A stretch of 64,000 nucleotides of DNA from Camellia lanceoleosa (GCA_025200525.1 CM045762.1:85031893-85095892); one strand, 5' to 3'. Positions 23,060-34,663 are shown, numbered from the stretch's first letter. The notes: a model not told the origin generated them from the letters alone. Numbers and translations: made by a program.

Positions 23060-23061
23060 AT

Positions 23062-23076
23062 TGGCGCCGTCTGTGG
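23062..23076 (+). other. Gypsy-B primer binding site
   Basis: TGGCGCCGTCTGTGG, two bases after the LTR end, is the same site type as in Gypsy-A. Confidence 0.88.
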
Positions 23077-23094
23077 AAATACTCAAATACATCC

Positions 23095-23997
23095 ATGGCA
23101 GGCGTGACTGAAGATCCTCCAATAGCCACTGATGAGACCGCACAGAGAGTTGACCTCATTCCAGCAAATTCGCTTAGACCAAAAACCATCGCAGCAGGAC
23201 TTGCCTTGGACCTCAGCTCATCTTCAAACCCAACACAAAAGACAATACAAGCGACCATGGCACAAGCTAGGCAAACCAAACAGAGGTTGGACAACATCAT
23301 CGTTGAGAACAAACGCCTTTGTCGTGATCTCGCCTCGGGAATAGCAACATCCAAACAAACGGTGCGCCAGGCTTCTGAGCAACCCTCGAGGGCAGATGAT
23401 CGACTATCTCAGGCCCGACAGCAAGAAACTGACAGCCGCTATGCCTCAACAGATCATCTTGAGGAGTTGGCAAAGGACGAACGTCTCTAACAATGCGTCC
23501 GGAGGAGTGTGGTCGAAACACCTGCCCTTCCGAAGGATGCATCTCCGCTTGACACGGTCCACATGATATACAGCCTGCTAGCAGCCCCCGCTGTGCATGC
23601 GACCCAATCACATCCAAGCCCCCAACAACAACTCATGCCAGCAAAGTGGCCCCGAGAAACGCCAAGTATCACCTTTGACGATTCTGATTTGATTGGTGTA
23701 ACACTCCCTCACATTGATCCGTTGGTTGTTGAGCTACGCGTAAACCGGTTCACCGTCGAACGCGTTCTTATTGACCAGGGCAGTACCTCAGAGGTTATGT
23801 ATTATAAAACCTTCATCAAACTCGGATTCAACGAGTCAGACCTGACCCCGGCTCCTTATCTACTATTCGGCTTCAATGCCAATCCGGAGTACCCATTGGG
23901 AAAGATCAGCTTACCCGTTCGAGCAGGTTTCAGAACGGTGGATGTAGAATTCTTGGTCGTCAGGCTGCCATCGCCGTACAATCTCATCATGGGGTGA
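23095..23997 (+). pseudogene. Gypsy-B gag remnant and protease
   Basis: From ATG 23095 a coiled-coil-rich gag N-terminus of about 130 residues runs to TAA 23488-23490. The same frame continues as a gag tail (DTVHMIYSLL) and then a retropepsin-like protease (VLIDQGSTSEVMY near 23764-23800, catalytic Asp present), ending at TGA 23995-23997. The capsid core and zinc knuckle expected between the N-terminus and protease are missing, a loss of perhaps 250-350 codons. The protease motif is intact. The gag product could not build a particle. Confidence 0.88.
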
Positions 23998-26900
23998 TCG
24001 TGGCTGCATACCTTGCAGGCCATCCCAAGCACCTATCATCAACTGTTACGTTTCCCAACAGAGCACGGCATTGAGTAAATTCGCGGCTCCCAGAAATCGG
24101 CACAAGCATGTTATCTCCTTGCTGCCAGAACGCCAAAGGATCTACAAGTAAACTCCATTGAGGTGCCGAATCGGGAGATCCTTGATGACGTTGAGCGGCA
24201 TCCAAATGAGAAGGCCACAGAAGGTTTAGACTGAGTTGACATCGATGGAACCCCAGAAAAGTTCTTCATGGTCGGCACCTCTCTAAGTCAGGCCGATAGG
24301 CAGCAGCTGATCTTTTTCTTACTCAACAACCTCGACGTCTTCGCGTGGACTCTGTACGAAATGCCAGGAATAAACCCATCAATTTCACAGCACCATCTGA
24401 ATGTTGATCCCAAATGCAAGCCGATCATTCAGAAAGGCCGGCGGTCAGCCGCGGAGCACACTGCCGCCGTTGTTGAGGAGGTAGACAGACTGCTTGACGC
24501 TAGGGCAATTAGAGAAGTCACTTACCCTAAGTGGCTCTCCAATACAGTGGTGGTGAAGAAGAAAAATGGGACTTGGCGAGTGTGCGTCGATTTCACGGAT
24601 CTGAACAAAGCTTGCCCCAAAGACTGTTTTCCTCTACCCAGAATCGACCAGCTTGTCAACGCCACGGCACGCCATCAACGTATGAGCTTCCTCGATGCTT
24701 ACAGAGGCTACTATCAGATCGCCATACATCCAAATGACCAGGAAAAAATTGCATTCCTCACCCTAAAAGGAACCTACTGCTACAAAGTTATGCCTTTTGG
24801 GCTGAAGAATGCAGGGGCAACCTACCAAAGACTGGTCACCGCCATGTTCAAAGAGCAACTCGGCCACACTATGGAAGTATACATCGATGATATGGTGGTC
24901 AAGTCCAAAGAGGAACAGAATCATATAACCGATCTAGAAAAGACATTCAGCATCTTACGCAAATACAGAATGAAACTGAAGCTTCCAAGTGTGCGTTCGG
25001 AATCGGTTCTGGTAAATTCCTGGGTTACATCGTCAATCACCGAGGAATTGAAGCCAACCCGAGGCAAGTCACAGCAATCTTGGATCTCGGCTCCCCCCAT
25101 TCAGTAAAAGAAGTCCAAAAGCTAATGGGGATGGCCGCTGCACTCAACAGATTCATCAGTCGGTCTACAGATCGCTGCCAACAATTCTTTCAGACACTAC
25201 GGCAGGGCAAGGCTTTTGAATAGTCCGCCAAATGCGAAACAGCTTTCAACGGGCTCAAAACCTACCTCCGCTCAGTACCTCTCTTGACAACACCCGCCGC
25301 TGGTGACCCGCTCATTCTATATCTGGCAGTTTCCGATAGGGCCGTCAACGCCGTACTACTAAAAGAGGAGGAGGGGGAGCAACGGCCAGTGTATTATGTG
25401 GGCAAGGCAATGGTTGACGCCGAAACACGATACCTTCCACTGGAAAAACTCATCTTAGCCCTAGTCATGGCGGCAAGAAAACTGATGCATTACTTCCAAG
25501 GACATAGCATTGGGATGCTAACAGATTATCTCCTCCGATCAGTACTATGGAGTGCAGAAGCGTCAGGACGTGTTTCAAAATGGGCTCTCGAACTCGGCCA
25601 ACACGACATTCAGTTTTTACCTAAAAGCGCAATCAAGGGACAGGTGTTGGCCGACTTTGTTGCTGAATTCACCGGCGGGCTTGCCAACCTCAAACCTGAC
25701 GAAGTTTGACCAAAGGCTGAAGCTTGGCCAAAGCCGAACTGGAGAATTTATGTTGGGGATATTTGGCAATTATACTGTGATGGATCGTCTAACCAAAGGG
25801 GCAACGGCGTCAGAGTTGTAATCATGTCTCCAGACGGCGTAGTAATTGAGCAGGCCGTCAAGCTTGGCTTCGAAGCATCAAATAATGAAGCCCTTTCTAG
25901 CCGGTTCATGCGAATGCGCACCTTCTCGGCCTTCGCTTGTGTTTTGCGATTCAAAATTGGTAATCAATCAGCTAAAGGGGGAGTACGCGGCAAGAAACGA
26001 CCGTATGGCGGCCTACATGAAAACGGCCAATTCCTTGCTGGCAAAAGTTGACCATCACGAACTGAACCAAATAACACGCGACCAGAACACACACGCTGAT
26101 ACCTTGGCATGCCTAGCCTCCGCCATCAATTCTGAGATCAAACGGACCATCGAAGTAGGTTTCGTCCTGGAGCCGAGTATTGGCCATTCAGAGGAAATCC
26201 ATGTCAACGTTATAGAATCTGCACCAAGTTGGATGGACCCCATTACTGCATTCCTCTCTTCTGAACAACTCCCAGAGGACAAAAAAGAAGCACACAAGCT
26301 GCGAAATAAAGCCCTGCGATACTATCTGGATCCGCAAGGAGGGCTTTATAAAAAGTCCCCCTCTGGTCCATATCTAGAATGCGTGCATCCCGACAAAGTG
26401 GAGGAGCTTCTGACAGAGATACATAAGGGTAGTTGTGGTGCCCATTCTGGCGGACGCTCCCTGGCCCATCGAGCTATAACACAGGGGTATTATTGGCCGA
26501 CAATGAGAGCTGACGCGGAGAGTTATTTAAAAAAATGCAAACAGTGCCAAAAGTTCTCCCCATTAACCCATCTGCCTGCCAAAGGGTTGAACTCTATCAC
26601 CAGCCCCTGGCCGTTTACTCAGTGGGGACTTGATATCGTAGGACCATTGCCGAGAGCCCTAGGGAACAAGCGATTCTTAATCGTCACGACAGATTACTTC
26701 ACAAAATGGGTCGAAGCGGAGGCTTTAACACATATACGAGATGCCGACATTAAACGCTTTGTATGGAGAAACATCATAACCCGATTCGGCATTTCGAGAG
26801 CTCTCATCTCAGACAATGGCACCTAGTTCGATTGTGGCGTATATCGAGAGTTATACAGCAAATATGGCATTTGGCCTTACCTCTCAACACCGGCCTACCC

Positions 26901-27468
26901 CCAAAGCAATGGTCAAGCCGAGGCCTCTAACAAATCCATCTTGGACGGCGTCAAAAAGAGGCTGGAAAAAGCTAAAGGCAAATGGGTCGAAGAATTTCCG
27001 AGTGTATTGTGGGCTTATCGTACTACGCCGAGGAGATCCACTGGAGAAACGTCGTTTGCTCTATGCTTTGGAACCCAGGCAATCTTACCCCTGGAAATCG
27101 GCCTCCCAACTCTGAAATCGCAAGTTTTTGATATGGGCTGAAATGACATGATGCTTGCCTTGGATCTGATTCAAATCGAAGAACGAAGAGACCGCGCCCT
27201 GGCATCTATGGCACAGTATCAGCAGCAGCTTGCCAAATCATATAATCAGCGAGTTTAGTTGCGCCGATACACGCTAGGAGAGTTTGTCCTAAAGAAGGTA
27301 CTTCCAGCTGACCGGAGACCGGCCGATGGAAAATTGGGTCCAAACTGGGACGGCCCCTATCAGATAGAATCCATCGCAGGAACAAGGGCATATCGGCTCT
27401 CAGACATGTCAGGAAGAAGCCTGCCACGGCCTTGGAATTCAACACATTTACGTAAATTCTATCATTGA
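23998..27468 (+). pseudogene. Gypsy-B pol: RT, two RNase H domains and integrase, broken
   Basis: It would copy element RNA into DNA and integrate it. RT (24268-25107) is well kept: VDFTDLNKACPKD, MPFGLKNAGATYQ, and the YIDDM active site near 24885. A 1-nt deletion near 24990 shifts the frame. Ty3 RNase H follows (25284-25709) after TAG 25221-25223. A second RNase H (CDGSSNQRGNGV near 25772) is damaged around 25890-25930. Integrase (26250-27468) keeps its HHCC region and all three acidic residues (WGLDIVGPL, SDNGT, NGQAEASN). More stops: 23995-23997, TAA near 24076, TGA near 24232, 25707-25709, 26824-26826, 27139-27141, 27256-27258. The frame ends naturally at HLRKFYH and TGA 27466-27468. Most lesions are point changes. 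Confidence 0.93.
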
Positions 27469-27542
27469 CCCGACTTGTGGGCTTGATACCTGTACGTGTT
27501 CCACCGTTGTAATACAAAGTTTTTCGTTTTCTCAAGCTCGCT

Positions 27543-28350
27543 CCCAAGCGTTTAAAGGCAGATTAAGCCTCTTAAGGCCGATTAAGACTTCGGATTCGGA
27601 GCGCCCTTTGTGGATATCACGATTGGCCAAAATAAAGTCTTCGGATTCGGAGCGCCCTTCGTGGATATCACGATTGGCCAAAATAGTCTCCGGATTCGGA
27701 GCGCCCTTTTGGTGCGTGACACCTCAGGGCCGATTAAGCCTCTTAAGGCCGATTAAGACTTCGGATTCGGAGCACCCTTCATGGATATCACGACTGGCCA
27801 AAATAAAGTCTCCGGATTCAGAGCGCCCTTTTGGTGCATGACACCTCAGGGCCGATTAAGCCTCTTAAGGCCGATTAAGACTCCGGATTCGGAGCGCCCT
27901 TCGTGGATATCACTATTGGCCAAAATAAAGTCTCCAAATTCGGAGCGCCCTTTTGGTGCATGACACCTTAGGGCCGATTAAGACTCCGGATTCGGAGCGC
28001 CCTTCGTGGATATCATGATTGGCCAAAATAAAGTCTCCGGATTCGGAGCGCCCTTTTGGTGCATGACGCCTGAGGGCCGATTAAGACTCCGGATTCGAAG
28101 CGCCCTTTTGGTACATGACACCTCAGGGCCGATTAAGCCTCTTAAAGCCGATTAAGACTCCGAATTCGGAGCACCCTTCGTGGATATCACGATTGGCCAA
28201 AATAAAGTCTTCGGATTCGGAGCCCCTTTTTGGTGCATGACGCCTGAGAGCCGATTAAGAATCCAGATTCGGAGCGCCCTTTTGCTGCATGACACCTCAG
28301 GGCCGATTAAGCCTCTTAAGGCCGATTAAGACTCCAAATTCGGAGCCCTT
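27543..28350 (+). repeat. Gypsy-B tandem-repeat block downstream of pol
   Basis: Fourteen copies of a (C)GGATTCGGAGCGCCCTT core alternate between two contexts: GTGGATATCACGATTGGCC (about 50 bp) and TTGGTGCATGACACCTCAGG plus GCCGATTAAGCCTCTTAAGG (about 70-90 bp). The composite period is roughly 140 bp. Chance ORFs across it are repetitive and not genes. Confidence 0.93.
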
Positions 28351-28379
28351 ATGAGATGCATTCGGACCACTTCACTAAC

Positions 28380-28480
28380 CGAATAAATATTCACTAAGAA
28401 TTTACGCCAATGCATGTTTGAATATTCACTAAGAATGTTTAAATATTCACTAAGAATTTACGCCAATGCATGTTTAAACA
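28380..28480 (+). repeat. Short duplication after the Gypsy-B repeat block
   Basis: AATATTCACTAAGAAT occurs three times and TTTACGCCAATGCATGTTT twice, in tandem. Confidence 0.75.
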
Positions 28481-28572
28481 TTAAGCACATAACATTTCAA
28501 GACCAAATACAAATGTTGAAAATAAAAGAAATTCTATTTGTTCGGTGCAAAGTCTTCTCGCGTTCGAACGCC

Positions 28573-29454
28573 TATTCATTCGACACCCTCATCGTCGCTC
28601 TTCTCAATTTCGAAATTGGAATAAGGTAAGTAGTGACGATGATATAGGGGCGAGGCCGAATCAATGCCCATGGCTTCGAGAGCTTTCTCGGTTTGAAGGG
28701 CCTTGATGCAGTTGTGCCTGAACCCACGATTTTCACATCGGTAGACCTCCTCGGCAAGGTCTTATTTGGTCTTCTCTATCCCGACCTTCAGGCCGTCCTG
28801 AAATCCCTTTTCATAACCCGAGGGCCGTTGGGTCCCTCTCTCCTCAGCGACCAATTTAGATTGACCGGCCGCAACTGGCGCGCTCATTTGAACATTCTTC
28901 AGCTCCCGAAGCTCATGCTCAGCCTTTTCCGCGCAAATCTCCAGACTGCGATTCCTTTCGTCGTTTTTCTCACTCTCACGTCGCGCTTCCCGCAGACGCA
29001 TGCCGACTTCGTAAGCAGTATATAGTCCTTTCACGGCCCCATGTATGCCGTCTCAAAATACATCGAAATCTTGACGTCCGACCATCGATTGTTGGACTTC
29101 TGGCGGGAAGATCTGTCGAGCGAACTCGACTGCCACACCTGGGTCTTTAACGATAGAATCCGCCTCCGTCATTGGTCTATTCCTCACAAAAACCGCAAAA
29201 CTCAACGGTCGTGGCGTCACATCGGGCTAGATTTTCGGTCGCAGGTGCGGAGAATTTCCCCGTTGTTGGCTGTCCTTTCTGGGCGATTTGCTTCGACAAC
29301 TAAGGGGCTGCTGTGTTTCCCGATCCTTGGACGTTCTTCTTCCTATACGCGTAGGCTCGCTACTGCGACTCATTGCGGCGTTTAATTCACCCAATCTTCG
29401 TCCCTCCCAAGTTGCCTGAATGGAAATAAGTAGAGCCCTCTGGCATGCACCCAC
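28573..29454 (-). pseudogene. Second antisense ORF of Gypsy-B (coiled-coil protein, N-terminus lost)
   Basis: Reading the minus strand from about 29454, one frame (with a few stops, one TAA near 28760) encodes a basic region, then a charged coiled coil (29034-28762), then ENRGFRHNCIKAL and an acidic tail ending SDDEGVE before TGA at about 28573. The C-terminal part parallels the end of the spliced antisense gene 30309-32410 (ENRGFKHGWHKAL and LESDSDG). It therefore looks like a partial duplicate that lacks the Transposase_28-like N-terminus. The role is unknown. Confidence 0.65.
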
Positions 29455-29523
29455 CCCACTTACCCTTCAATATATGTAGCTCTCCCGAGGCAACGTCAGT
29501 AATCCCAGCCGCCAAACGTCGGA

Positions 29524-30045
29524 TGACAATTGTCTAGCCCACGAGTTAGGCCTATTCGGCTTCTCAACCTCGCGCCCTGGCCAAGGCAAGGGCAAATTCA
29601 CTAATTTGGTCAGCCATGTTTTCAAGCGGCTAAGGCAAGGGCAGATTCACTAATGTGGTCGGCCATGTTTTCAAGCGCAAGCGCCAACCAATGTGTGCCT
29701 CAGCCAACCCACGAGTTAGGCCTATTCGGCTTCTCAACCTCGCGCCCTGGCTAAGGGCAGATTCACTAATTTGGTCAGCCATGTTTTCAAGCGCAAGCGC
29801 CGAACGGCCATGTTTTCAAGCGGCTAAGGCAAGGGCAGATTCACTAATGTGGTCGGCCATGTTTTCAAGCGCAAGCGCCGACCAATGTGTGCCTCAGCCA
29901 GCCCATGAGTTAGGCCTATTCGGCTTCTCAACCTCGCGCCCTGGCTAAGGCAAGGGCAGATTTACTAATCTAGATTCACCAGTCTGGTCAGCCATGCGCG
30001 CGCCCTGGCGAAGGCAAGGCTAGATTTATCAATCTAGTCAGCCAA
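29524..30045 (+). repeat. Second repeat block of Gypsy-B
   Basis: Partly scrambled direct repeats. CAGCCATGTTTTCAAGCG, GGCAAGGGCAGATTCACTAA and GCCTATTCGGCTTCTCAACC each recur three to five times with differing spacing. The block lies between the two antisense coding regions. Confidence 0.88.
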
Positions 30046-30308
30046 ATACCTAAGCTAAGCAGCCGAACTAACCATAACCAAAAGCAATATCATTTTTCAT
30101 CAACATTTTTCATCAACAACATTTTCCTTAGCAAGTTGAGCACAACTCATTAAATTTTATATACGCAAATTACTAAACAAAAAGCTACAAGCCCGCATGA
30201 AGATGCCTAGCAAAAAACAAGTATGACTCTAGCAACACATGCAAAATACCAAATTAAAAAACTGTAAAAATACATTCGACATCCTAAAAACTATATCAGT
30301 CGCCCAGA

Positions 30309-32410
30309 TCAGCCATCGGAATCAGACTCCAATGGCTCAACATCCACTTGCTCATATGGTATTGGCACAATCAATGAAGCTTTAGCAGCAGCAAGGGCTT
30401 TGTGCCAGCCATGTTTGAATCCCCGATTTTCAAACTTGGGGACTTGGTCCAAATACTCGGCGAGTCCAGCATTTTTCCCGGCCTCGAATACTTCGGAAGA
30501 CTCCGAGTCGGCTGCTTCCTTCGCCGCCTTCATTTCAGCCAACTCAGCCTCCAGTTTGGAGATCGCCTTCTGGGCCAATTTGAGCGCATCTTCACTCGCG
30601 TCCGCCTTCTTCTCGGCATCCGATCTCAATTGATCCGCGCTACGAGCCCTCTCCATCTCGGCGTCGGCCCTTGAGGCTTCCTTGTTCGCCTTCAAAGCTT
30701 CGACCTCGGCCCTTCTCCTCTGGCCCTTAACTTCCTTGCGTAAATGACCAATCTGTTTGACGGTGTTGTGATGGCGACGGCCCATATCAGTTATCCATCC
30801 GACGGTCTGCAAAACAAGAATTTAAAAACATAACTTTAACAGTATTTGGATTAAGTGAAGCTAAGTCTGAATATGTACCAAAAGTGCCAATTGGGCGGCT
30901 AGTGCTGTCACATTCAGATCCGGTTCCACCCGGAAAGCCTCCTTGTCAGACGGCAATGACACGGACGTAGCCAAGCTGAATGCGACTTCTGGATCTTTAA
31001 GTGCCGAAGCATCAGAAGAAACCGGAATGTTTTTTATCATCGACTGAATGACAAAAGGAACGATCACGTTCGACCCCTCTAGTCGAGGACGTTTGCCGCC
31101 TTGTTCTTCTGAACCGGCCTCAAACTCGGCAGGGCTTTTATCTGTCTCCTCAACTTCTTGGTCAGCCTGCACGATCAAAGTAGATTCGGCATTCCGATTT
31201 TTTGCCGTCTCCACCTCAATAACACACAAGGACTCTGATTCGCTAACAGGCAGAGAGAATTGAGATTCGGTTGGGGGTGGTACTTTAGACGGAAGGGCCT
31301 CCGCTCTTCGTCGCGCGGCCAACCTTTCCGCATTCGCCTTCCTGGCAAGTTTTGTCAGGCTTAACCCGGCCATGTCTTCAGCACCTGCGGTGGGAAGATC
31401 CTCTAAGCCATGAAAAACACCGTCAAGTGAAAGATCCCCTCGGCCCGAAGTGGATGGAGGATCGGCCAAATTCAATACCTCGTCAGACTCGGTTTCAAAC
31501 TGATCTGATTTGGTAACATTAGCTACATCCCGCTCCGAATCAGACCGTTCAAAGCCAACCTGCCTCAAGTTTTTGAAGTCAGACAAAATAAGAGCAATAA
31601 TAGAATCTTCATCCTCCAGAACTGGGATATTTTCCGCCGCCGAGAAGGTCGTATATGTCGGCTCGTAACGAAGCAGAATGTGGGCCGCCCTCCCTTGTTT
31701 CTGAAGACTTCGACGGCCGAAATACTTGAGCGCGACTTCAATATCCGAAAGAATAGCGTTGTCAGTTGAAGACAAGACTTTCTTCAAATCGCTCCCTGCA
31801 CAAGCCAAACCGTAACATTTCAAAAAAGAGGCTTTACAACTAAAATGAACAAATAATAAAAGCGAGGAGGCAATCAGCCACCTGGCTCACCCCTCCGTCT
31901 AGGAATAGGGTTGACATGATCCTCCCCTTCGCCAAATTCCCAGTTACCCTGGACAACGACCATAACATCATCAACTCGTTTTCCAGAACTAGAAAGCATA
32001 GTAATCAGTTGATGGTTGATATCCTTGGCCCTAAGGAAGAAACGCTCGTGCCGACTAGAAGACTTAGCAAAGGCATAACAATGCCGGATGGCTGGAATGC
32101 CAAGGTTAATTCTAAGGCAACGATTGAGCATTATAACCCTCATTATAATTCTAAAGAAATTCACATTGGGTTGGGAAGGGATTAAACCCCAATGGCGAAG
32201 CACAGCCCTAAGAAACGGGTGAAGGGGGAAACGGACTCCACCTCCTGCGATTGACAAAAGAGGAAAGACAATCGTGGTTTTGTCCTCCCTCTCCATATCA
32301 AGGGTGCCGTCTGCCACAAGCGACAAACGGACATCATCAGGAATGGAAAAATGGCGTTTAAAGCCAGCAATTCGATCTGATGAGAGAAGGTCTTTTAAAT
32401 GTTTCGCCAT
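30309..32410 (-). CDS. Antisense spliced gene in Gypsy-B: Transposase_28-like coiled-coil protein
   Basis: Three minus-strand exons are predicted: 32410-31882, 31795-30879 and 30806-30309. The introns are 86 bp (31881-31796) and 72 bp (30878-30807), both GT-AG with pyrimidine-rich or T-rich acceptors. Joined, they total 1944 nt (647 residues plus stop) with no internal stop, in phases 1 and 0. Exon 1, from ATG 32410, carries the motif string of the putative gypsy-type transposon family, Pfam Transposase_28 (RFPLHPFLRAVLRHWGL, then IPSQPNVNFFRI). Exon 2 is acidic, Ser/Glu-rich and probably disordered. Exon 3 is a strong coiled coil ending in ESDSDG. Antisense ORFs in this position are known in Tat elements, but their function is not. 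Compared with the broken pol, its intactness is notable. Exon limits are my reading, not RNA evidence. Confidence 0.8.
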
Positions 32411-32756
32411 ACCCTACAGTTTATGAGAATATGCTAAGGAAGGAATAAACCAGAAAGAGTCTTCGAAGCAAGGGAGGAGAGAACTTACAAAGGACGAAGA
32501 GGATATCGGGAAAGAGAGTTGCAGGGACGATTCAAAAGGCAATCCAGCGATGAGTGTCAAAAAATACATACTTGAAAGGACGTCAAAATTTTAAATCGCA
32601 ATAAATAGATACGTACGAAGGGGCGGGAAGTCAACACGACAACCGAAAGGGGTGCGCTTAGATATCCGCACGAGGATAAGGCCAACTGCCGAATTTTGGC
32701 TCTGACTTTTCGAAATTCAGAACCAAGCACTCTAACCAACTATCGTTGGTGAAGTG

Positions 32757-32769
32757 CTTGGGGGGCAAT
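32757..32769 (+). other. Gypsy-B polypurine tract
   Basis: CTTGGGGGGCAAT immediately precedes the 3' LTR. Confidence 0.8.
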
Positions 32770-33172
32770 TGTGGGAGCCGAATAAGTAGAAGAGTCGGAA
32801 GATGCGTACCCCAGAAAGCAGATACTATTCGGCTTCATATTGCGTGACTAGGATGCCGAATATGTTAGGAAGGCCAAATAGCCGGAGGTCAGCAGCTCCG
32901 AATAAATAAAAAGGGAATGGAATAAAAGTAGGCTCAGGCCCCGAGGCCCAGAAAGCAAGTATAAATACAAGAACCACAGATTTAGAAAGGTATGTAAGAA
33001 TTACTTCACTTAACTTAGTAGAGAAGCTATCTTGAGTGTCTGAACTGACTTGTCCGTCGGAGTGCTAATTCTGGCACCCCCAATCGGAGTGTTTATATCT
33101 TTTCAGGTGACTAGCTGAGGATCACTAGCGTCTCCCAGGATCTGAAGAGTATTTCCAAACCACTTCCCCACA
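32770..33172 (+). repeat. Gypsy-B 3' LTR
   Basis: It begins TGTGGGAGCCG and ends CTTCCCCACA, followed by TSD GGCCC and the rest of solo LTR C. Confidence 0.96.
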
Positions 33173-34663
33173 GGCCCAATATAATATAAAACAGCCTTAG
33201 GCCCAATATAATACAGAAACAAAACGACCTCGGGTCCATCTCGTATGCCATTGTTCAATTATGTCAAGTAGTCTATCCAACATAACTTATGTATCACATG
33301 TTATTTATTAACAAAGTAGATAAGGTATGAGCATAATTTGTGAATTAAACATATCGATACACTACTACTCACTGTGATGCGGATGAACAATGGTCCCCTC
33401 CTGCACGTGCTCTACACATACCACACAACTTGTAAGTACATCACTTTTCTTTAGTCTTCTTTATTTATCAAATGTTCGATTCGCTGAGTCCCATTCAATT
33501 AAATGCATTACAGAAGCATCAAATGGACATATTAACACATTCAGAGGGTCGAAAAAAGAAAAAGAAAATAACATAATTTTCCACCTTTAGCCGCACGTGC
33601 AAAAGTCCCCACCGCATGTGCTTTTATTGCAGTATACCTTAATCTGTTTCCCCTATTTTCCGCACATGTGGCTGTGATCCCCACACGTACGGCTATGCAT
33701 TCTGGCTCTGTTCTGGGCAGTCTGAAAAGTCACAATTTTAAGCTTTCAAGAGATAATAAAATAGCCAAATCCAAGTAAATTCACTTCTAAAACATAATAT
33801 ATAAACACAATAAACATGAGATTCCAACCTATTAAGATCAAGACTTGGTTTAGTTGGATCTTTACACCTCCAATCCAAGATTCCTTGACTTTCATCATAT
33901 AAACATATACATAAACTCAAGCATACAAAAAGGGTAGGATTATACATAATTGCTTTCAAGCCAATGCAAATTAAACATAATATAGAAGAATCAACTTCAC
34001 CATTACACACATCTAAGAGATACATAATCACTTATGAGAGTTGATCATTCATAACTCATAACCCTAGACAAATTCCATTTCAAAGCTTGATTCAAGACAA
34101 TTGAAGAAGGATTGAGAGTTTACTAGTAATTTACACTCACTTTAAGTTGTAGTCTTCAAATCTTCCTTAGCAAGTTCTTCAATTCCCCAACCTTGATTGA
34201 TCTCCTTCTCACCAGGAGATATTTTTGTTTTGGGTTCTTTGATCTTAGTGTTGTTTCTAACTCATGGTCTCCTATATTTAACTAAGACTCACACTTATAT
34301 GAGCCCACAAAGTAAAGTTAACTAGGGTTAGTCTAATTAACTTAATTTAATTCATTACGAATCGAATTTTTATAAAACTACACATAATATCCCAAAAATC
34401 ATGTTAATCATAATGGTAAAGTAAATTCTGGGTTACTGCACCTCTAAGGCTTCTAATTTCCAATCCAAATGTCTCAATTTCAATAGATTTTTCCAATAAT
34501 CGATAGATATAGTATCATAATTAAATAATTCACGTATGTAAGCGCAACTCCACATGGAATTTCACATTAAGCATGTAATTACTCATATAACGAGAGATGT
34601 AATGCATATAAGAGGGTCGGGTTATTACATTTGTTATCTGTGTTGCACATTTTATAAGTTTTA

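Larger units (their letters stand above)
22657..33172 (+). mobile_element. Gypsy-B: complete Tat-lineage Ty3/Gypsy retrotransposon with antisense genes
   Basis: 10,516 bp with identical-length LTRs (403 bp) and a perfect TSD GGCCC (22652-22656 and 33173-33177). In order: PBS, truncated gag plus protease, RT, RNase H, second RNase H, integrase, tandem repeats, two antisense coding regions, polypurine tract, 3' LTR. RT before integrase defines Ty3/Gypsy; the doubled RNase H and antisense ORFs define the Tat group. By hand count the LTRs differ at 18 sites (4.5%), all of them transitions. Confidence 0.97.
22000..34629 (-). mobile_element. Solo LTR C (Ty3/Gypsy, Del/Tekay-like ends), interrupted by Gypsy-B
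   Basis: The plus strand begins TGTCATGACCC and ends GGGTCGGGTTATTACA. The flanks TTTAT (21995-21999) and TTTGT (34630-34634) form a TSD with one transition. Without Gypsy-B it is about 2.1 kb and has no coding region. The ends TGTNATNACCC...GGGTNATNACA resemble chromoviral Del/Tekay LTRs. Comparison with LTRs D and E suggests its own orientation is minus, with a possible TATA (TTAAATATAG, minus strand) near 34275. It lies between the pol and repeat regions of Gypsy-A. Confidence 0.82.

Noticed and set aside
27543..28350. CRISPR-like array
   Set aside because: Repeat intervals are themselves repeats rather than unique spacers, and the context is a plant retrotransposon.
22657..33172. Gypsy-A and Gypsy-B pol as one long element
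   Set aside because: Each has its own pair of LTRs, PBS and TSD, and domains are duplicated (two integrases, two RNase H sets).
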